Shown piece after piece: positions 32,568 through 41,082 of a stretch of DNA of 64,000 bases. The stretch's first letter is position 1; each line of letters opens with the position of its first letter. The notes under the pieces were generated by a model that saw only the letters and a list, made by a program, of their open reading frames with translations, made no database searches and was not told the origin of the DNA. The stretch is from Streptomyces sp. Ru72. Its GTDB lineage: Bacteria; Actinomycetota; Actinomycetes; Streptomycetales; Streptomycetaceae. The position numbers and the translations under genes were made by a program. The stretch spans positions 124,001 through 188,000 of the forward strand of contig NZ_PQSR01000001.1 of NCBI RefSeq assembly GCF_002920635.1. Reading direction: 5' to 3'.

Positions 32568-33491
32568 ATGAGCAGCACCGTCGCGGAGGCCCTGGTCACC
32601 CTGGGCCGCCGGTACGTACGGGACGCTCCGGGCTCGCTCGGCAAGGCGTTCCTGGCCGCGCGGTTCCTGAACCCGCATCTGCGGGACCACCCCCGCCGAC
32701 GGGTCGTCGAGACCCGCTTCGGTGCGCGGTTCGCGGTCGACACCCAGGACCTGATCCAGCGGTACCTGTATCTCTTCGGGGTGTGGGAGCCGCACATGAC
32801 CCGCTGGATCCAGCGTCGGCTGAAGCCGGGAGACGGCTTCATCGACGTCGGGGCCAACATCGGCGTCTTCAGCGTGCTGGCCTCACACCTCGTCGGCGAG
32901 CGGGGACAGGTCGTGGCGATCGAGGCCTCCCCGGCGTTCCACCACCGCCTGGTGCAGCAGGCCCGGCTGAACGGGTGCCGGAACATCCGGGCCGTGAACG
33001 CCGCCGTCTCCGACGGGCCGAGCACACTGACCTTCGTGCTCGCCAGTTCGCGCAACATGGGCGCGAACAGCATCGTCCCCTACGACGGGCCGGCCGAGTC
33101 CACCTTCGAGATCGACGCCCTGCCGCTGCCGGAGCTGCTCGACCCGCAGGAGATCGCGAACGCCCGCGTGATCAAGATAGATGTCGAGGGGGCTGAGGGC
33201 GGCGTCGTCCGCGGACTGGTGCCCGTGCTGGGCAAGCTCCGGCCGGACGCGGAGATCACCGTGGAGGTGACCCCCGAGCGCATGGCGCGGCTCGGCGACC
33301 GTGCCGAGGACTTGATGAACACCATGGCCGATGCCGGCTTCCACGCCTACCGGCTGGCCAACGACTACGCGGCCGGGAGCTACCCGCGAGCGCTGAGCGG
33401 GACGCCCGGGGTGGCGGTCCGCCTGCGGGGCCCGGTCGTCGAGGAGACCGATGTGGTCTTCTCCCGGGTGGACGCCGAGACCCTGCCCTGA
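32568..33491 (+). CDS. FkbM-family methyltransferase
   Basis: A 307-residue SAM-dependent methyltransferase. The SAM motif is FIDVGANIGVFSVLAS (about residues 89-104), followed by VVAIEASPAFHHRLVQQ, and the FkbM-typical VIKIDVEGAEGGVVRGL near 205. FkbM enzymes O-methylate sugars, polyketides or lipids; the substrate cannot be deduced. The ATG at 32568 has GAGAGG 8 nt upstream; a GTG at 32541 is an alternative. It converges with a glycosyltransferase gene, so a glycan-related substrate is possible (inference). Confidence 0.88.
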   Translation: MSSTVAEALVTLGRRYVRDAPGSLGKAFLAARFLNPHLRDHPRRRVVETRFGARFAVDTQDLIQRYLYLFGVWEPHMTRWIQRRLKPGDGFIDVGANIGVFSVLASHLVGERGQVVAIEASPAFHHRLVQQARLNGCRNIRAVNAAVSDGPSTLTFVLASSRNMGANSIVPYDGPAESTFEIDALPLPELLDPQEIANARVIKIDVEGAEGGVVRGLVPVLGKLRPDAEITVEVTPERMARLGDRAEDLMNTMADAGFHAYRLANDYAAGSYPRALSGTPGVAVRLRGPVVEETDVVFSRVDAETLP

Positions 33492-33551
33492 CGCGACGCG
33501 CCTCGGCAGCGGGAGTGGGGCCAGGCGGTGCCCCGGGCAACGGGCGTGAGG

Positions 33552-33775
33552 GCGGTTGGTGCCTGCGGGCACGCGCGGGTCCGGTGCGGTTGGTGCCTGC
33601 GGGCACGCGCGGGCCCGGTGCGGATGGCGGGCGCCTGCGCACGCGCGGGCCTGAGGTCCGATGGTGCTTTGCGGATACGCCCGGGCCCGGGCCCAGGCGG
33701 TGCTTCCGGGCGTCAGGGGCCCGCACCGAGGCGGTGCTTCCTGGCGTCAGGGGCCTGCGGTCACATGGTGCTTCC
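33552..33775. repeat. Degenerate ~34-bp tandem repeats between convergent genes
   Basis: Units starting at 33552, 33586 and 33620 share GCGGTTGGTGCCTGCGGGCA-like sequence with exact 34-bp period. Later units, near 33654, 33696 and 33729, drift to GGCGGTGCTTCCGGGCGTCA and 33-42 bp spacing. The array covers the space between the FkbM and glycosyltransferase stops and touches the last codons of the latter. Each unit can form a short hairpin. Confidence 0.7.
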
Positions 33776-34543
33776 GGCGCTCGGGTACCGCCAGCCGCAG
33801 GACGCCAACGCCTTGGCCCTCGCCTCCACGACCGCCATACGCCGCTCCCGCTCGGCGGGATCGACATGCGATGCCTGACCCGTGGCCTGCCCCTGCCACT
33901 TCCGGTACAGCAGCCCCACCTCCCGGCAGAACCAGCCCCGGCTCACGGCGTTCAGCGCGAGCAGCAGGCCCGTGTCCTCGGATGCCGGCAGCGCCATCCA
34001 GCCCCCCAGCGCCATCAGGAGATCGCGCCGGACGCAGAGCGTCGCCGGGTGGACCTGGGCGCGGAAGTCGTTCGCCCTCCAGAAGTCGAGGACCGCGCCG
34101 CGTTCGACCGGCCCGTCCGCCGGATCTCCGGGGAAGCCGGCCGTCGAGCCGTCCGGCAGGAGGTCCAGCGCGCGGGACGTGGTCCAGCCCAGGGCGGGGT
34201 CCGCTTCGAGGACGGCCAGGTCGCGGGCCAGGGTGCCCGGCGGGAGCTGGTCGTCGGCGTCCAGCACCTTCACGTACGCGCCGTCGGTGTGCGCCAGGGC
34301 CATCGTGCGGGCGACGCCGGGTCCGCCGGGCCGGCCCTGACGGAAGGTCACGCGCTCGTCGTCCGGGACGTACGGGCGGACATCGTCCGTCTCCCCGTCC
34401 TCCTGGATCACCCAGTGCCACTCCCAGCCCTCCGGAAGCCACTGTTCGCACAGGGACTTGTACGCCTCCGGCAGGAACCGGGCCGACGGGGCGTGGACAG
34501 CGGTGACGACGATGAGGCGCCCGCTCACGGCAGCGCTCACCAC
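33761..34543 (-). CDS. Glycosyltransferase family 2 protein
   Basis: A 260-residue GT-A fold enzyme. It begins RLIVVTAVHAPSARFLPEAYKS, has the nucleotide-sugar region and the DxD motif within VLDADDQLPPGTL (about residues 94-106), and ends with an acceptor-domain segment (ALGGWMALPASEDTGLLLAL and YRKWQGQAT). No membrane helix is present. The start GTG at 34543 overlaps the stop of the upstream regulator gene, so they form an operon. Donor and acceptor are unknown. Confidence 0.88.
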   Translation of the reverse strand: MVSAAVSGRLIVVTAVHAPSARFLPEAYKSLCEQWLPEGWEWHWVIQEDGETDDVRPYVPDDERVTFRQGRPGGPGVARTMALAHTDGAYVKVLDADDQLPPGTLARDLAVLEADPALGWTTSRALDLLPDGSTAGFPGDPADGPVERGAVLDFWRANDFRAQVHPATLCVRRDLLMALGGWMALPASEDTGLLLALNAVSRGWFCREVGLLYRKWQGQATGQASHVDPAERERRMAVVEARAKALASCGWRYPSAGSTM

Positions 34544-35208
34544 CTTTCCAGGGGAGTGACGAAGACCAGCTCCGTGCGGTCGCCGGGCAGCGTGACGTCG
34601 GTGATGTCCACGACGCGGCCGCCGGTGTCGTACGAGGTCTTGCGGAGCAGGATCACCGACGTCCCGGGCGGAAGCTCCAGTTCCTGCGCCTCTTCGGGGG
34701 TCGGCGGACGGGCGGTGAAGCGCTCCTCGATGCGGTCGACCTCGATGCCGACCGTGTGGAGCTGGTTCTGTGTGCCACCGGGCCAGGGCTCGTTGGAGTC
34801 GTCCAGCAGATCCGGATTCCCCGCGACCACGTCACGGACGAGGTAGGAGGTCACGAGACTGAACGGGGCGGTCTCGGCCGCGCAGCGTGTCCGGTAGGTG
34901 CGCTCCAGCAGGACCGTGCCGTCCGGGACGCCGAACGCGTCCGCGAGCTTCTTGGGCGCCTTCGTCTCGCGGTACGTCGCGTCGAACAGGAGGTGGTGCG
35001 ACGCGAGCCCGGTGTCGTGCTCCGTCGCCCCCGTCCGCGCCCGCGTGGCCAGCGGCTGCCGGGCGCGGTCCTTCTCCCACTGGTGCCGTCCGTTGTGGCG
35101 CACCACCGGCGTCCGCAGACGCCGTACGCAGGTACCGCGGCCGTACCGCCTGTCCATCAGCCGGTCGTCGGCTATCGGCTCGTACGCCTTGGGCACTGGT
35201 GCTCTCAC
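34537..35208 (-). CDS. UTRA-domain (GntR/HutC-like) protein lacking the winged-helix core
   Basis: About 223 residues. The C-terminal ~150 residues are a clear UTRA ligand domain (PPTPEEAQELELPPGTSVILLRKTSYD; VVDITDVTLPGD). The N-terminus starts like a GntR DNA-binding domain (AYEPIADD) but jumps directly to the wing end (RYGRGTCVRR), so about 45-50 residues of helix-turn-helix are missing in frame. It may act as a non-DNA-binding ligand-responsive protein or be inactive. GTG 35208 and 35196 are both possible starts. It overlaps the glycosyltransferase gene. Confidence 0.8.
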   Translation of the reverse strand: MRAPVPKAYEPIADDRLMDRRYGRGTCVRRLRTPVVRHNGRHQWEKDRARQPLATRARTGATEHDTGLASHHLLFDATYRETKAPKKLADAFGVPDGTVLLERTYRTRCAAETAPFSLVTSYLVRDVVAGNPDLLDDSNEPWPGGTQNQLHTVGIEVDRIEERFTARPPTPEEAQELELPPGTSVILLRKTSYDTGGRVVDITDVTLPGDRTELVFVTPLERW

Positions 35209-35340
35209 CGATCCGTCGGGGACCCTCCAGGTCAGCCTAGGACTGCTCAAGAGGTCCTGACGACTCGGGAACGGCACGGAAGGGGCACGGGCCGCGCAGC
35301 GGAATGCGTCGGTGCGGCACGACGAGCGCACGGCAGGCGG

Positions 35341-35366
35341 CCCGGCACCTGGGAGCAGGTGCCGGG
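35341..35366 (-). terminator. Terminator after the secreted-protein gene
   Basis: A perfect 11-bp stem (35341-35351 with 35356-35366) and 4-nt loop, 84 nt past the stop of the gene at 35450-35824 on the minus strand. Confidence 0.7.
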
Positions 35367-35449
35367 CAGTCTGCCGTCGGCGTGTACGCAAGTCGCCTTG
35401 GTGGGTCCTGGAGAGGGTCTGTCCGTCCTGGACGTCGTCCGCGGATCCG

Positions 35450-35824
35450 TCAGCTGCGCAGCAGCACGGTCGGCTCCTCGAAGGGCCGTGGTACGTCGTG
35501 GGAGCGCAGGGCGTGGTGGGTGAGGGGAGCGATCGCGGCGGCGGCCGTGGAGGGGAGGTGGCGGCAGGAGGGGGAGGAGCCGTGGGCCTCGGCCCTGATG
35601 CGTTGCTTCATCGTGGGGGGCAGGGACTGGACGAGAGCCCGGTGTCCGTGCGCCGGCCACGGCAGCATCACCTGCGGGCCGGAGGTGCGCGCCGACTGCG
35701 GCTGTGGTACCGACGCGGCCGCGGCCGTCGTGGCGGTCGTGGTGGCGAATCCAAGCGCGGCGCACAGCGCCAGGAAGGCGGTGACGACGGCGGTCCACAG
35801 CTTCATGACCTTGTTCCGGGCCAT
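35450..35824 (-). CDS. Small secreted protein (DUF6344-like)
   Basis: A 124-residue protein with a signal peptide: KVMKLWTAVVTAFLALCAALG followed by an Ala/Thr-rich AxA region near residue 37. The mature part is Pro/His/Arg-rich and without cysteines, ending in FEEPTVLLRS. The KLWTAVVTAFLAL start recalls the Streptomyces DUF6344 family (from memory, not searched). The ATG at 35824 has GTGAGGGG upstream. Function unknown. Confidence 0.7.
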   Translation of the reverse strand: MARNKVMKLWTAVVTAFLALCAALGFATTTATTAAAASVPQPQSARTSGPQVMLPWPAHGHRALVQSLPPTMKQRIRAEAHGSSPSCRHLPSTAAAAIAPLTHHALRSHDVPRPFEEPTVLLRS

Positions 35825-36173
35825 GACCCCTCACTTTCGGGTTGGGCGATTTGCGTACTTTCCTCATGATGTGTATGGGGGCTGCGAAGTGGTGGACCGA
35901 CGCCCGTGCCGCGTCGATCTTCGGATGAACACCACCCGGATGGGCGCACGGGGTCGCACAGGGCCGAAAAAAGCCGGAAATCTGTGGTGGAGGGCGGTGA
36001 ACATCACACACCGCGAGGTCCGCTCACCCGAGGATCGTCAGCGGCGAGGCCCGGTCGTACTGCGCCGTACCGGGCCGGAGTTGAGCGTCGGCTCAGGTCA
36101 CCGATCGATATCGATCGGTGTGTATAGTCGGGCGCCAGAGGTCCCCTACGTCAAGGAAAGACGAGGTCGCGCG
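35825..36173 (+). promoter_or_regulatory. Divergent intergenic region with promoter and operator for the micropeptide gene
   Basis: 349 bp with no other gene. The plus-strand promoter has a good -10 TATAGT at 36123-36128; the perfect palindrome at 36099-36120 occupies the -35 to spacer position. The minus-strand promoter for the secreted-protein gene must lie near 35850-35880 but was not placed. Confidence 0.6.
36099..36120. promoter_or_regulatory. Perfect 22-bp palindrome, likely operator
   Basis: Each half is CACCGATCGAT read from the outside; the two halves are exact reverse complements with no spacer. It sits 3 bp upstream of the TATAGT -10 element, where a bound dimer would block or guide RNA polymerase. 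Confidence 0.8.
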
Positions 36174-36302
36174 GTGAAGAAGCTTCTCCTGGTCGCACTG
36201 GCCGCCATCGGCGGGCTCCTCGTGTACCGCCAGATCCAGGCGGATCGCGCCGAGCAGGATCTGTGGACGGAGGCGACTGACTCCGTGCCCACGGGTTCGT
36301 GA
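36174..36302 (+). CDS. DLW-39-type micropeptide
   Basis: A 42-residue peptide from GTG 36174: KKLLLVALAAIGGLLVYRQI forms one membrane helix, followed by a short charged tail containing the diagnostic DLW (AEQDLWTEATDSV). Actinobacterial genomes annotate this as the DLW-39 family, of unknown function. The ribosome binding site is weak (CGAGG 9-13 nt upstream). A strong terminator follows, making it a single-gene unit with its own regulated promoter. Confidence 0.88.
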   Translation: MKKLLLVALAAIGGLLVYRQIQADRAEQDLWTEATDSVPTGS

Positions 36303-36330
36303 GTCACGACAGACAGCAGTTCAGAGCAGA

Positions 36331-36357
36331 CCCCGGCCGCCGCGCGGTCGGGGTTTT
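36331..36357 (+). terminator. Rho-independent terminator of the micropeptide gene
   Basis: A 10-bp stem (36331-36340 with 36344-36353, one G-T pair), tight loop and a TTTT run at 36354-36357. Confidence 0.85.
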
Positions 36358-36564
36358 GTGTTGCTTTCTCCAGCGACTCCCCCATGCCTCCCTGCCCGTC
36401 AAGGGATCGATCGCTGCCGCAGACGCCGTTCCCCGGGGTGAGCATTTCGGCCGCTCCTCGCTGATGCGCTGATGTCCCTGTGACCGGCGGGGCAGGATGG
36501 GCGGCAGTCCGGAGGGAGCGGCGGCAAACGGGTCGGGACGGCCCACGGCCAGAGGGGGCGCGGG

Positions 36565-37962
36565 ATGTGGTGGCGCACGGAAGCGCGGCACGGAGCGCGG
36601 GGGCGTGGGCTCACGCAGGCACACGCGGTGGTGGCCCTGTGCGCGACGGCCGCGCTCGGTGTCACCCTGGCGCTTCCCGCGCGAGCTGCCCCCGCCGTCC
36701 CGGCGGCCGACGGTACGCCCGCTCCCTACGCCTTCGCGCCCGACGCCGGAACCGTCCCGGGCGCCACCGGCACCACGGACGCCGCGCGCCTTGATCCCGG
36801 ACACACGTACCGGAGCACCCTCCCCGCGGCCGGCAAGCTCTACTACCGCCTGGACCTCGACGCCACCACCAACGCCTACGTCTCCGCGACCGCCGTCCCC
36901 CGGGCCGGCGCCCGGGTCTCCGCCTCCGACGGTGTGCGGGTCACCGTCCAGGATGCCGACGGCGCCACCTGCTCCTCCGGCACGACACACTTCGGCCCCA
37001 CCCAGAGCCCGCACCCCGTCGCCGCGTGGGCCGCCCGCGAGACCGGGCCCGGCAGCTACGGGTGCAGGGACGCCGGGGTGTACTACGCCGTCGTCGAACG
37101 GCGCGACCTGTCAGGATCCGCGACCGGCGCCTGGGACCTGGAGCTGGACTACGTCACCGAACCCTCCCTGCGGCGGCCGGGCGCCACGACCACCACACCG
37201 CCCGGCGCCTGGAACTCGGCGACCCCCGACGCCCTGCTGGGCGACCCCGTCCGGCGCGCGGGAGGGGCCGGCTTCGCCACGGCAAGCCCACTCGGCCAGG
37301 GCGTCTGGCAGGACGCGATCCGGCCGGGGCAGACCCTCTTCTACAAGGTGCCCGTCGACTGGGGCCGGCAACTCGCCGCCACCGCCGAGCTGGGCAGCTC
37401 CCCCGGCGGCTCTCCCGGCGACGGCTACGTCGGCACCGCCCTTGCCATGACGCTGTACAACCCCGTCCGCGGCCACGTCGACGACGCCACCACCGGGTAC
37501 AGCGGTGCCCAGACCTCGGCGGCCCTCACCCCGCTGCCGCCCGTCGCCTACGCCAACCGCCATGCCGCCGGCGACCGCACGAGCGCAATGCGTTTCGCGG
37601 GCTGGTACTACCTCGCCGTGCACCTCGCCGCACCCGTCGCGCAGCGGTTCGGGAACGGCCCGTTCGGACTGACGCTGCGCGTGCGGGTGAGCGGGACGGC
37701 GACGTCCCCTCCCGCGTACGCGGGGTGGTCCGCGCCGCGCGATGTGTTCCGGGTGACCGCGGCCGACCGGGAGGAAACCGCGATGGGGACGATCGGTGGC
37801 GGCGGGGGAGCGGGAACGGCCGCGAGCGGCGGGGACCGGCGGTCCCGCACGATGGAGGTGGTCGCGGTGGGCGGGATCGGCACCGGGACCGCACTCGTCC
37901 TGGTGCTCGGGGTGTGGACGGCGGCCGCCCGGCGGCGGGCGCGAAGCCGATGGGCCGGGTGA
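36565..37962 (+). CDS. Secreted, membrane-anchored hypothetical protein
   Basis: A 465-residue protein with a signal sequence (ALCATAALGVTLALPARAA, about residues 22-41), a large extracytoplasmic region of about 370 residues, and a C-terminal membrane helix (GIGTGTALVLVLGVWTAA) with a basic RRRARSRW end, i.e. type I topology. Two similar beta-rich halves are suggested by the repeated pattern LxPGxTxxYKV or YRL (LDPGHTYRSTLPAAGKLYYR and IRPGQTLFYKVPVDWGRQ). Homologues are known in Streptomyces, without function. It converges with the kinase gene, leaving only 7 nt between stops. Confidence 0.82.
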   Translation: MWWRTEARHGARGRGLTQAHAVVALCATAALGVTLALPARAAPAVPAADGTPAPYAFAPDAGTVPGATGTTDAARLDPGHTYRSTLPAAGKLYYRLDLDATTNAYVSATAVPRAGARVSASDGVRVTVQDADGATCSSGTTHFGPTQSPHPVAAWAARETGPGSYGCRDAGVYYAVVERRDLSGSATGAWDLELDYVTEPSLRRPGATTTTPPGAWNSATPDALLGDPVRRAGGAGFATASPLGQGVWQDAIRPGQTLFYKVPVDWGRQLAATAELGSSPGGSPGDGYVGTALAMTLYNPVRGHVDDATTGYSGAQTSAALTPLPPVAYANRHAAGDRTSAMRFAGWYYLAVHLAAPVAQRFGNGPFGLTLRVRVSGTATSPPAYAGWSAPRDVFRVTAADREETAMGTIGGGGGAGTAASGGDRRSRTMEVVAVGGIGTGTALVLVLGVWTAAARRRARSRWAG

Positions 37963-37969
37963 GCGCCGC

Positions 37970-39853
37970 TCAGATGCGCAGCAACGCCCAGAACCCGACC
38001 GCGTAGCACAGCAGCGCGAGAAGCAGGACCGGCACGGCGACCTTCGCGGGCGGGCCGGGGCGCCGGGTGGCCGCTCGCCTGCCGTGCCGGGCCGCCCGCT
38101 GCGGCTCCGTGGGCGTGTGCGGGGACGGGACGGCGTGGGCCTGGAGTGGGTGCCGGGCGGCGACCGCCGGGGTTGTCGCGGGCGCCGTGGCGGAGGGCAC
38201 GCGGGTGGGGGTGTGGTGCGGGGCATGGGCCGGGGCCACGGCCGCCGCGGGCGGTGACGGCGGCCGGGCGGGCGGCTGTGGCGGCACCGGGACCGCCTCG
38301 CGCGGCGAGGGCAGCGGCGGCGGCAGATGGAAGCTCCCGGTGTCCGACATGGCGGACGGCCGCGGAGGCGGCCCCGGCTCGGACGTCGGCGTGGGACCGG
38401 GCGTCGGTGTGGAGATCACCGTGGGCGTGGGGCCGGGAGCGGGCATGGGGCCGGATGACGGCGGGGAGCCGGCCGTCGGCGTGGAGCCGGATGCGGGCGT
38501 GGAACTGGCCGTCGGCGTGGAGCCGGATGCGGGCGTGGAACGGGCCGTCGGCGTGGAGCCGGATGCGGGCGTGGAACGGGCCGTGGGCGTGTAGCCGGCC
38601 GTCGGCGTGGGGCCGGCCGTCCATGCGGTGTCGGACTTCGGCTCCGATGCGGCCGAAGGCGCAGGACCGGGTGACGGAGTCGGATCGACCGTGGGTCTGG
38701 GCGGTACGACGAGGGGAGCGGCCACCGGCCTCACGGCAGGGGGAGGCGGCCCGGGTGTCGCGGTGCCCGGAACCCCGGGCCCGGCACCGACCGAACCGGC
38801 ACCGACCGAACCGGCACCGACCGAACCGGCACCGCTCGTCGGGGGTGCCATGGTCGGCCGCGGCGGTATCGAACCGGTCGCCGGCCACGATGTCGACACC
38901 CTGTCCGCCGACACCCGGTGCGCAGACACCCTGTCCCCCGACACCCCACCGGCCGAACCACCCGCCCCCGAGCGCACCGGCCCGTCGGGCCCGAACCCCG
39001 CCGGAAGCGGACCGAGTTGGTCGAAGATCTCCACCTGCTCCACGTCGGGCCCCGGCTCCGGCAGCAGCTCCACGGCGGCGGCAAGCGCCTTGCGGGCCCC
39101 GATCGCCGTACGGAACCGCGCGGCCGGATCCGGCTGCACCAGGGTCGCGACCACCTCCCAGAGCGGCCCGGGCACGCCCTGTGGCGCCCCCGGCGTCCCG
39201 TTGGCCGTGAAGTACTCGACCAGCGCCTTGGCGTCAGGTTTGGCACCCTGCAGCAGATACAGGGCGACCAGGCCCACGGCGAACAGGTCGGCCGGGAAGT
39301 CCGGCTCCACGCCCAGCAGTTGCTCCGGCGCGAGATAACCGGGCGTGCCCACCACGTAGTCGGTCTCCGTCAGCCGCGGCTCACCCAGCCGCATGGCGAT
39401 GCCGAAGTCCGACAGCCGCAGCCGGGGCCGGGCCGTGCCGGTGGCCTCCATAAGGATGTTGGCGGGCTTGATGTCCCGGTGCACCACCCCCTCCGCGTGC
39501 ACGGCCGCGAGCCCGGACAGCAGCTGGTCGAGCAGGGTGCAGACGAAGGCGGGGGGCAGCGGCCCGTAGTCCCCGACGAGGTGGACCAGCGAGCCACCGG
39601 CGACCAGGTCCATGGTGAACAGCACCTTGTCGTCGTCCGCGGCCCAGCTCGCGGGCGCCAGCACATGGGGGTGGTCGATGCGCAGCGCCTGTTCGCGCAC
39701 GAACCTCAGCAGGGAGTGGGCGTCGCGCTGCTGCAGCACCTTCGCGGCCACGTAACGGCGTCGTCGGTGGTCCCAGGCGCGCCACACCGCACCGACTCCC
39801 CCGCGCCCGATGGGATCGACCAGTTCGTACCGCCCGGCGAAGACCTCACCCAT
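37970..39853 (-). CDS. Membrane-anchored Ser/Thr protein kinase
   Basis: A 627-residue protein. The kinase domain (1-270) is complete: glycine loop GRGGVGAVW, VAAK lysine, HRDIKPANILM, DFGIAMRL, and APEQLLGVEPDFPADLFAVG. About 300 residues of low-complexity Pro/Thr/Ser linker follow, including SVGAG x3 and a 12-residue unit around ASGSTPTA repeated nearly four times. The C-terminal helix (VAVPVLLLALLCYAVGFWAL) anchors it with only four residues beyond. There is no external sensor domain, unlike PknB. The XRE regulator gene lies 87 nt upstream on the same strand, so the two may be co-transcribed. Confidence 0.92.
   Translation of the reverse strand: MGEVFAGRYELVDPIGRGGVGAVWRAWDHRRRRYVAAKVLQQRDAHSLLRFVREQALRIDHPHVLAPASWAADDDKVLFTMDLVAGGSLVHLVGDYGPLPPAFVCTLLDQLLSGLAAVHAEGVVHRDIKPANILMEATGTARPRLRLSDFGIAMRLGEPRLTETDYVVGTPGYLAPEQLLGVEPDFPADLFAVGLVALYLLQGAKPDAKALVEYFTANGTPGAPQGVPGPLWEVVATLVQPDPAARFRTAIGARKALAAAVELLPEPGPDVEQVEIFDQLGPLPAGFGPDGPVRSGAGGSAGGVSGDRVSAHRVSADRVSTSWPATGSIPPRPTMAPPTSGAGSVGAGSVGAGSVGAGPGVPGTATPGPPPPAVRPVAAPLVVPPRPTVDPTPSPGPAPSAASEPKSDTAWTAGPTPTAGYTPTARSTPASGSTPTARSTPASGSTPTASSTPASGSTPTAGSPPSSGPMPAPGPTPTVISTPTPGPTPTSEPGPPPRPSAMSDTGSFHLPPPLPSPREAVPVPPQPPARPPSPPAAAVAPAHAPHHTPTRVPSATAPATTPAVAARHPLQAHAVPSPHTPTEPQRAARHGRRAATRRPGPPAKVAVPVLLLALLCYAVGFWALLRI
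38471..38600. repeat. 36-bp tandem repeat in kinase linker (about 3.6 copies)
   Basis: Units at 38471, 38507, 38543 and 38579, nearly identical at the DNA level, encode a 12-residue Ser/Thr/Pro unit. A second array of 15-bp units (about three copies) lies near 38786-38834. Both are prone to copy-number change. Confidence 0.88.
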
Positions 39854-39940
39854 GGTCGTACGTCGCTCCCCCTCCCGGACGGCGACGAGGACCCCCGCGC
39901 ACCCCCCGGCGCGAGAGTCCCCGGCGGCAAAGGCGTCGGC

Positions 39941-40489
39941 TCAGTTCTGGTGGGACTGGTAGTGGGCGACCGCGTCGGAGGTGCGGCCGGCGCCGTACAC
40001 CCGGAGGAACTCTGCCAGTTCCGGGTGGCTCGGGGCGAGGGTGTCCGCCGCCTCGATGATGTCCCCGGCCGCCGCCACCGAGCGCAGCAGCGACTGGATC
40101 TCACGGACCACCCGCTTCACCGTGGGCGCGCCCGAACTGTTCGTCGTCTGCGTGGTGTTGCTCAGCACCGAGCCCCCCTGGGACTTCTTGATCTCCTCCA
40201 TGCGCTCGGTCGCCTCGGCCGCGCTGACACTGCCGTCCGACACCTGCGCCGCCAGCTCCTGCAGCAGCTGCACCCGCTGGACCACCGCCGGGTTGCCGAT
40301 CTTGGCCCGCTGACCGCTCATCAGCTGCGACAGCATCGGGGCGGACAGTCCGAGAACCCCCGCGAGACGGGCCTGGTTGAGCCCGAGATCCTCGATGAGC
40401 CTACGGAAGAGCGCCCCCAACGGCTCCCCGTACCAGTTCCGCTGCAGCTCCCGCGCTCTTGCGGTGGCTTCCTGCTGTGCGGCGTCCAT
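39941..40489 (-). CDS. XRE-family DNA-binding regulator
   Basis: A 182-residue protein starting at ATG 40489 with GGGGAGA 4 nt upstream. The helix-turn-helix (LNQARLAGVLGLSAPMLSQLMSG, about residues 36-58) is followed by a helical region (VVQRVQLLQELAAQVSDGSV) and a C-terminal helical domain with AVAHYQSHQN at its end. Homologues sit near tRNA-Ala and the kinase in streptomycetes. Regulatory targets are unknown; the adjacent kinase gene is a candidate. Confidence 0.88.
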   Translation of the reverse strand: MDAAQQEATARARELQRNWYGEPLGALFRRLIEDLGLNQARLAGVLGLSAPMLSQLMSGQRAKIGNPAVVQRVQLLQELAAQVSDGSVSAAEATERMEEIKKSQGGSVLSNTTQTTNSSGAPTVKRVVREIQSLLRSVAAAGDIIEAADTLAPSHPELAEFLRVYGAGRTSDAVAHYQSHQN

Positions 40490-40669
40490 TGCGTCTCCCC
40501 ATCGCTTCCCCAAAAACCGCGGTTCGCTGTAGCGAACCACGACGAGCATCTTACGGAGAGTGGTTGTCCACGGGGACCCCCCATCTTTTTGTGAGATACC
40601 GGCCAGGACCCGGTACGCTGGTCCGCAGCGCCCGGCAGCCCGTGTTCCACCAGCCGGACGTCTCTCCTC

Positions 40670-40742
40670 GGGGCCTTAGCTCAGTTGGTAGAGCGCTGTC
40701 TTTGCATGGCAGATGTCAGGGGTTCGACTCCCCTAGGCTCCA
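40670..40742 (+). tRNA. tRNA-Ala (TGC)
   Basis: Acceptor 40670-40676 pairs with 40735-40741 (one G-T). The anticodon stem CTGTC/GGCAG encloses loop TTTGCAT, anticodon TGC at 40703-40705. The T-arm GGGGTTCGACTCCCC is intact. CCA is not encoded. Confidence 0.97.
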
Positions 40743-40750
40743 CACTCGAA

Positions 40751-40789
40751 ACCGGTCGGACGCCGCGTCGCGGCGATCGACCGGTTTTT
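40751..40789 (+). terminator. tRNA-Ala terminator
   Basis: An 8-bp outer stem ACCGGTCG/CGACCGGT (40751-40758 with 40778-40785) and an inner GCCGC/GCGGC stem, followed by TTTTT. Confidence 0.88.
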
Positions 40790-41063
40790 GCATGCGCCGT
40801 GACTCCCGTCACACACAGAATTTGCAGCCGTTGCGATCCTTAGCGCGAACACCCGGCGAAGGCAGGGCTCCTCCGGATCACCCTCCGGGGATCCGGCAGT
40901 CCCTGACCCTCCGCCGAGGCGCGCGAGCGGTCCTTGTACCGCCTGGTAGGAACAGTCGTGCGTAACCATGCGCCTGCTCACGGTGAGCAAAGTCTCCACG
41001 GAACGTGCACACCAGAAGCGTTGCAAACGTCATCACGAAGGGCAGAGGCGAACGCCCGCCACC

Positions 41064-41077
41064 GTTCCACGTGAAAC
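41064..41077. promoter_or_regulatory. parS-like site (one mismatch)
   Basis: GTTCCACGTGAAAC differs from the consensus at one base. It is intergenic, in the otherwise empty 414 bp between tRNA-Ala and the DUF5324 gene (40743-41156). Confidence 0.7.
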
Positions 41078-41082
41078 AACAG

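Noticed and set aside
33552..33775. Repeat array considered as CRISPR
   Set aside because: Units are contiguous and drifting, with no unique spacers and no cas genes nearby.
40564..40572. DnaA-box-like TTGTCCACG before tRNA-Ala
   Set aside because: Single site with a mismatch at the last base and no neighbouring boxes.
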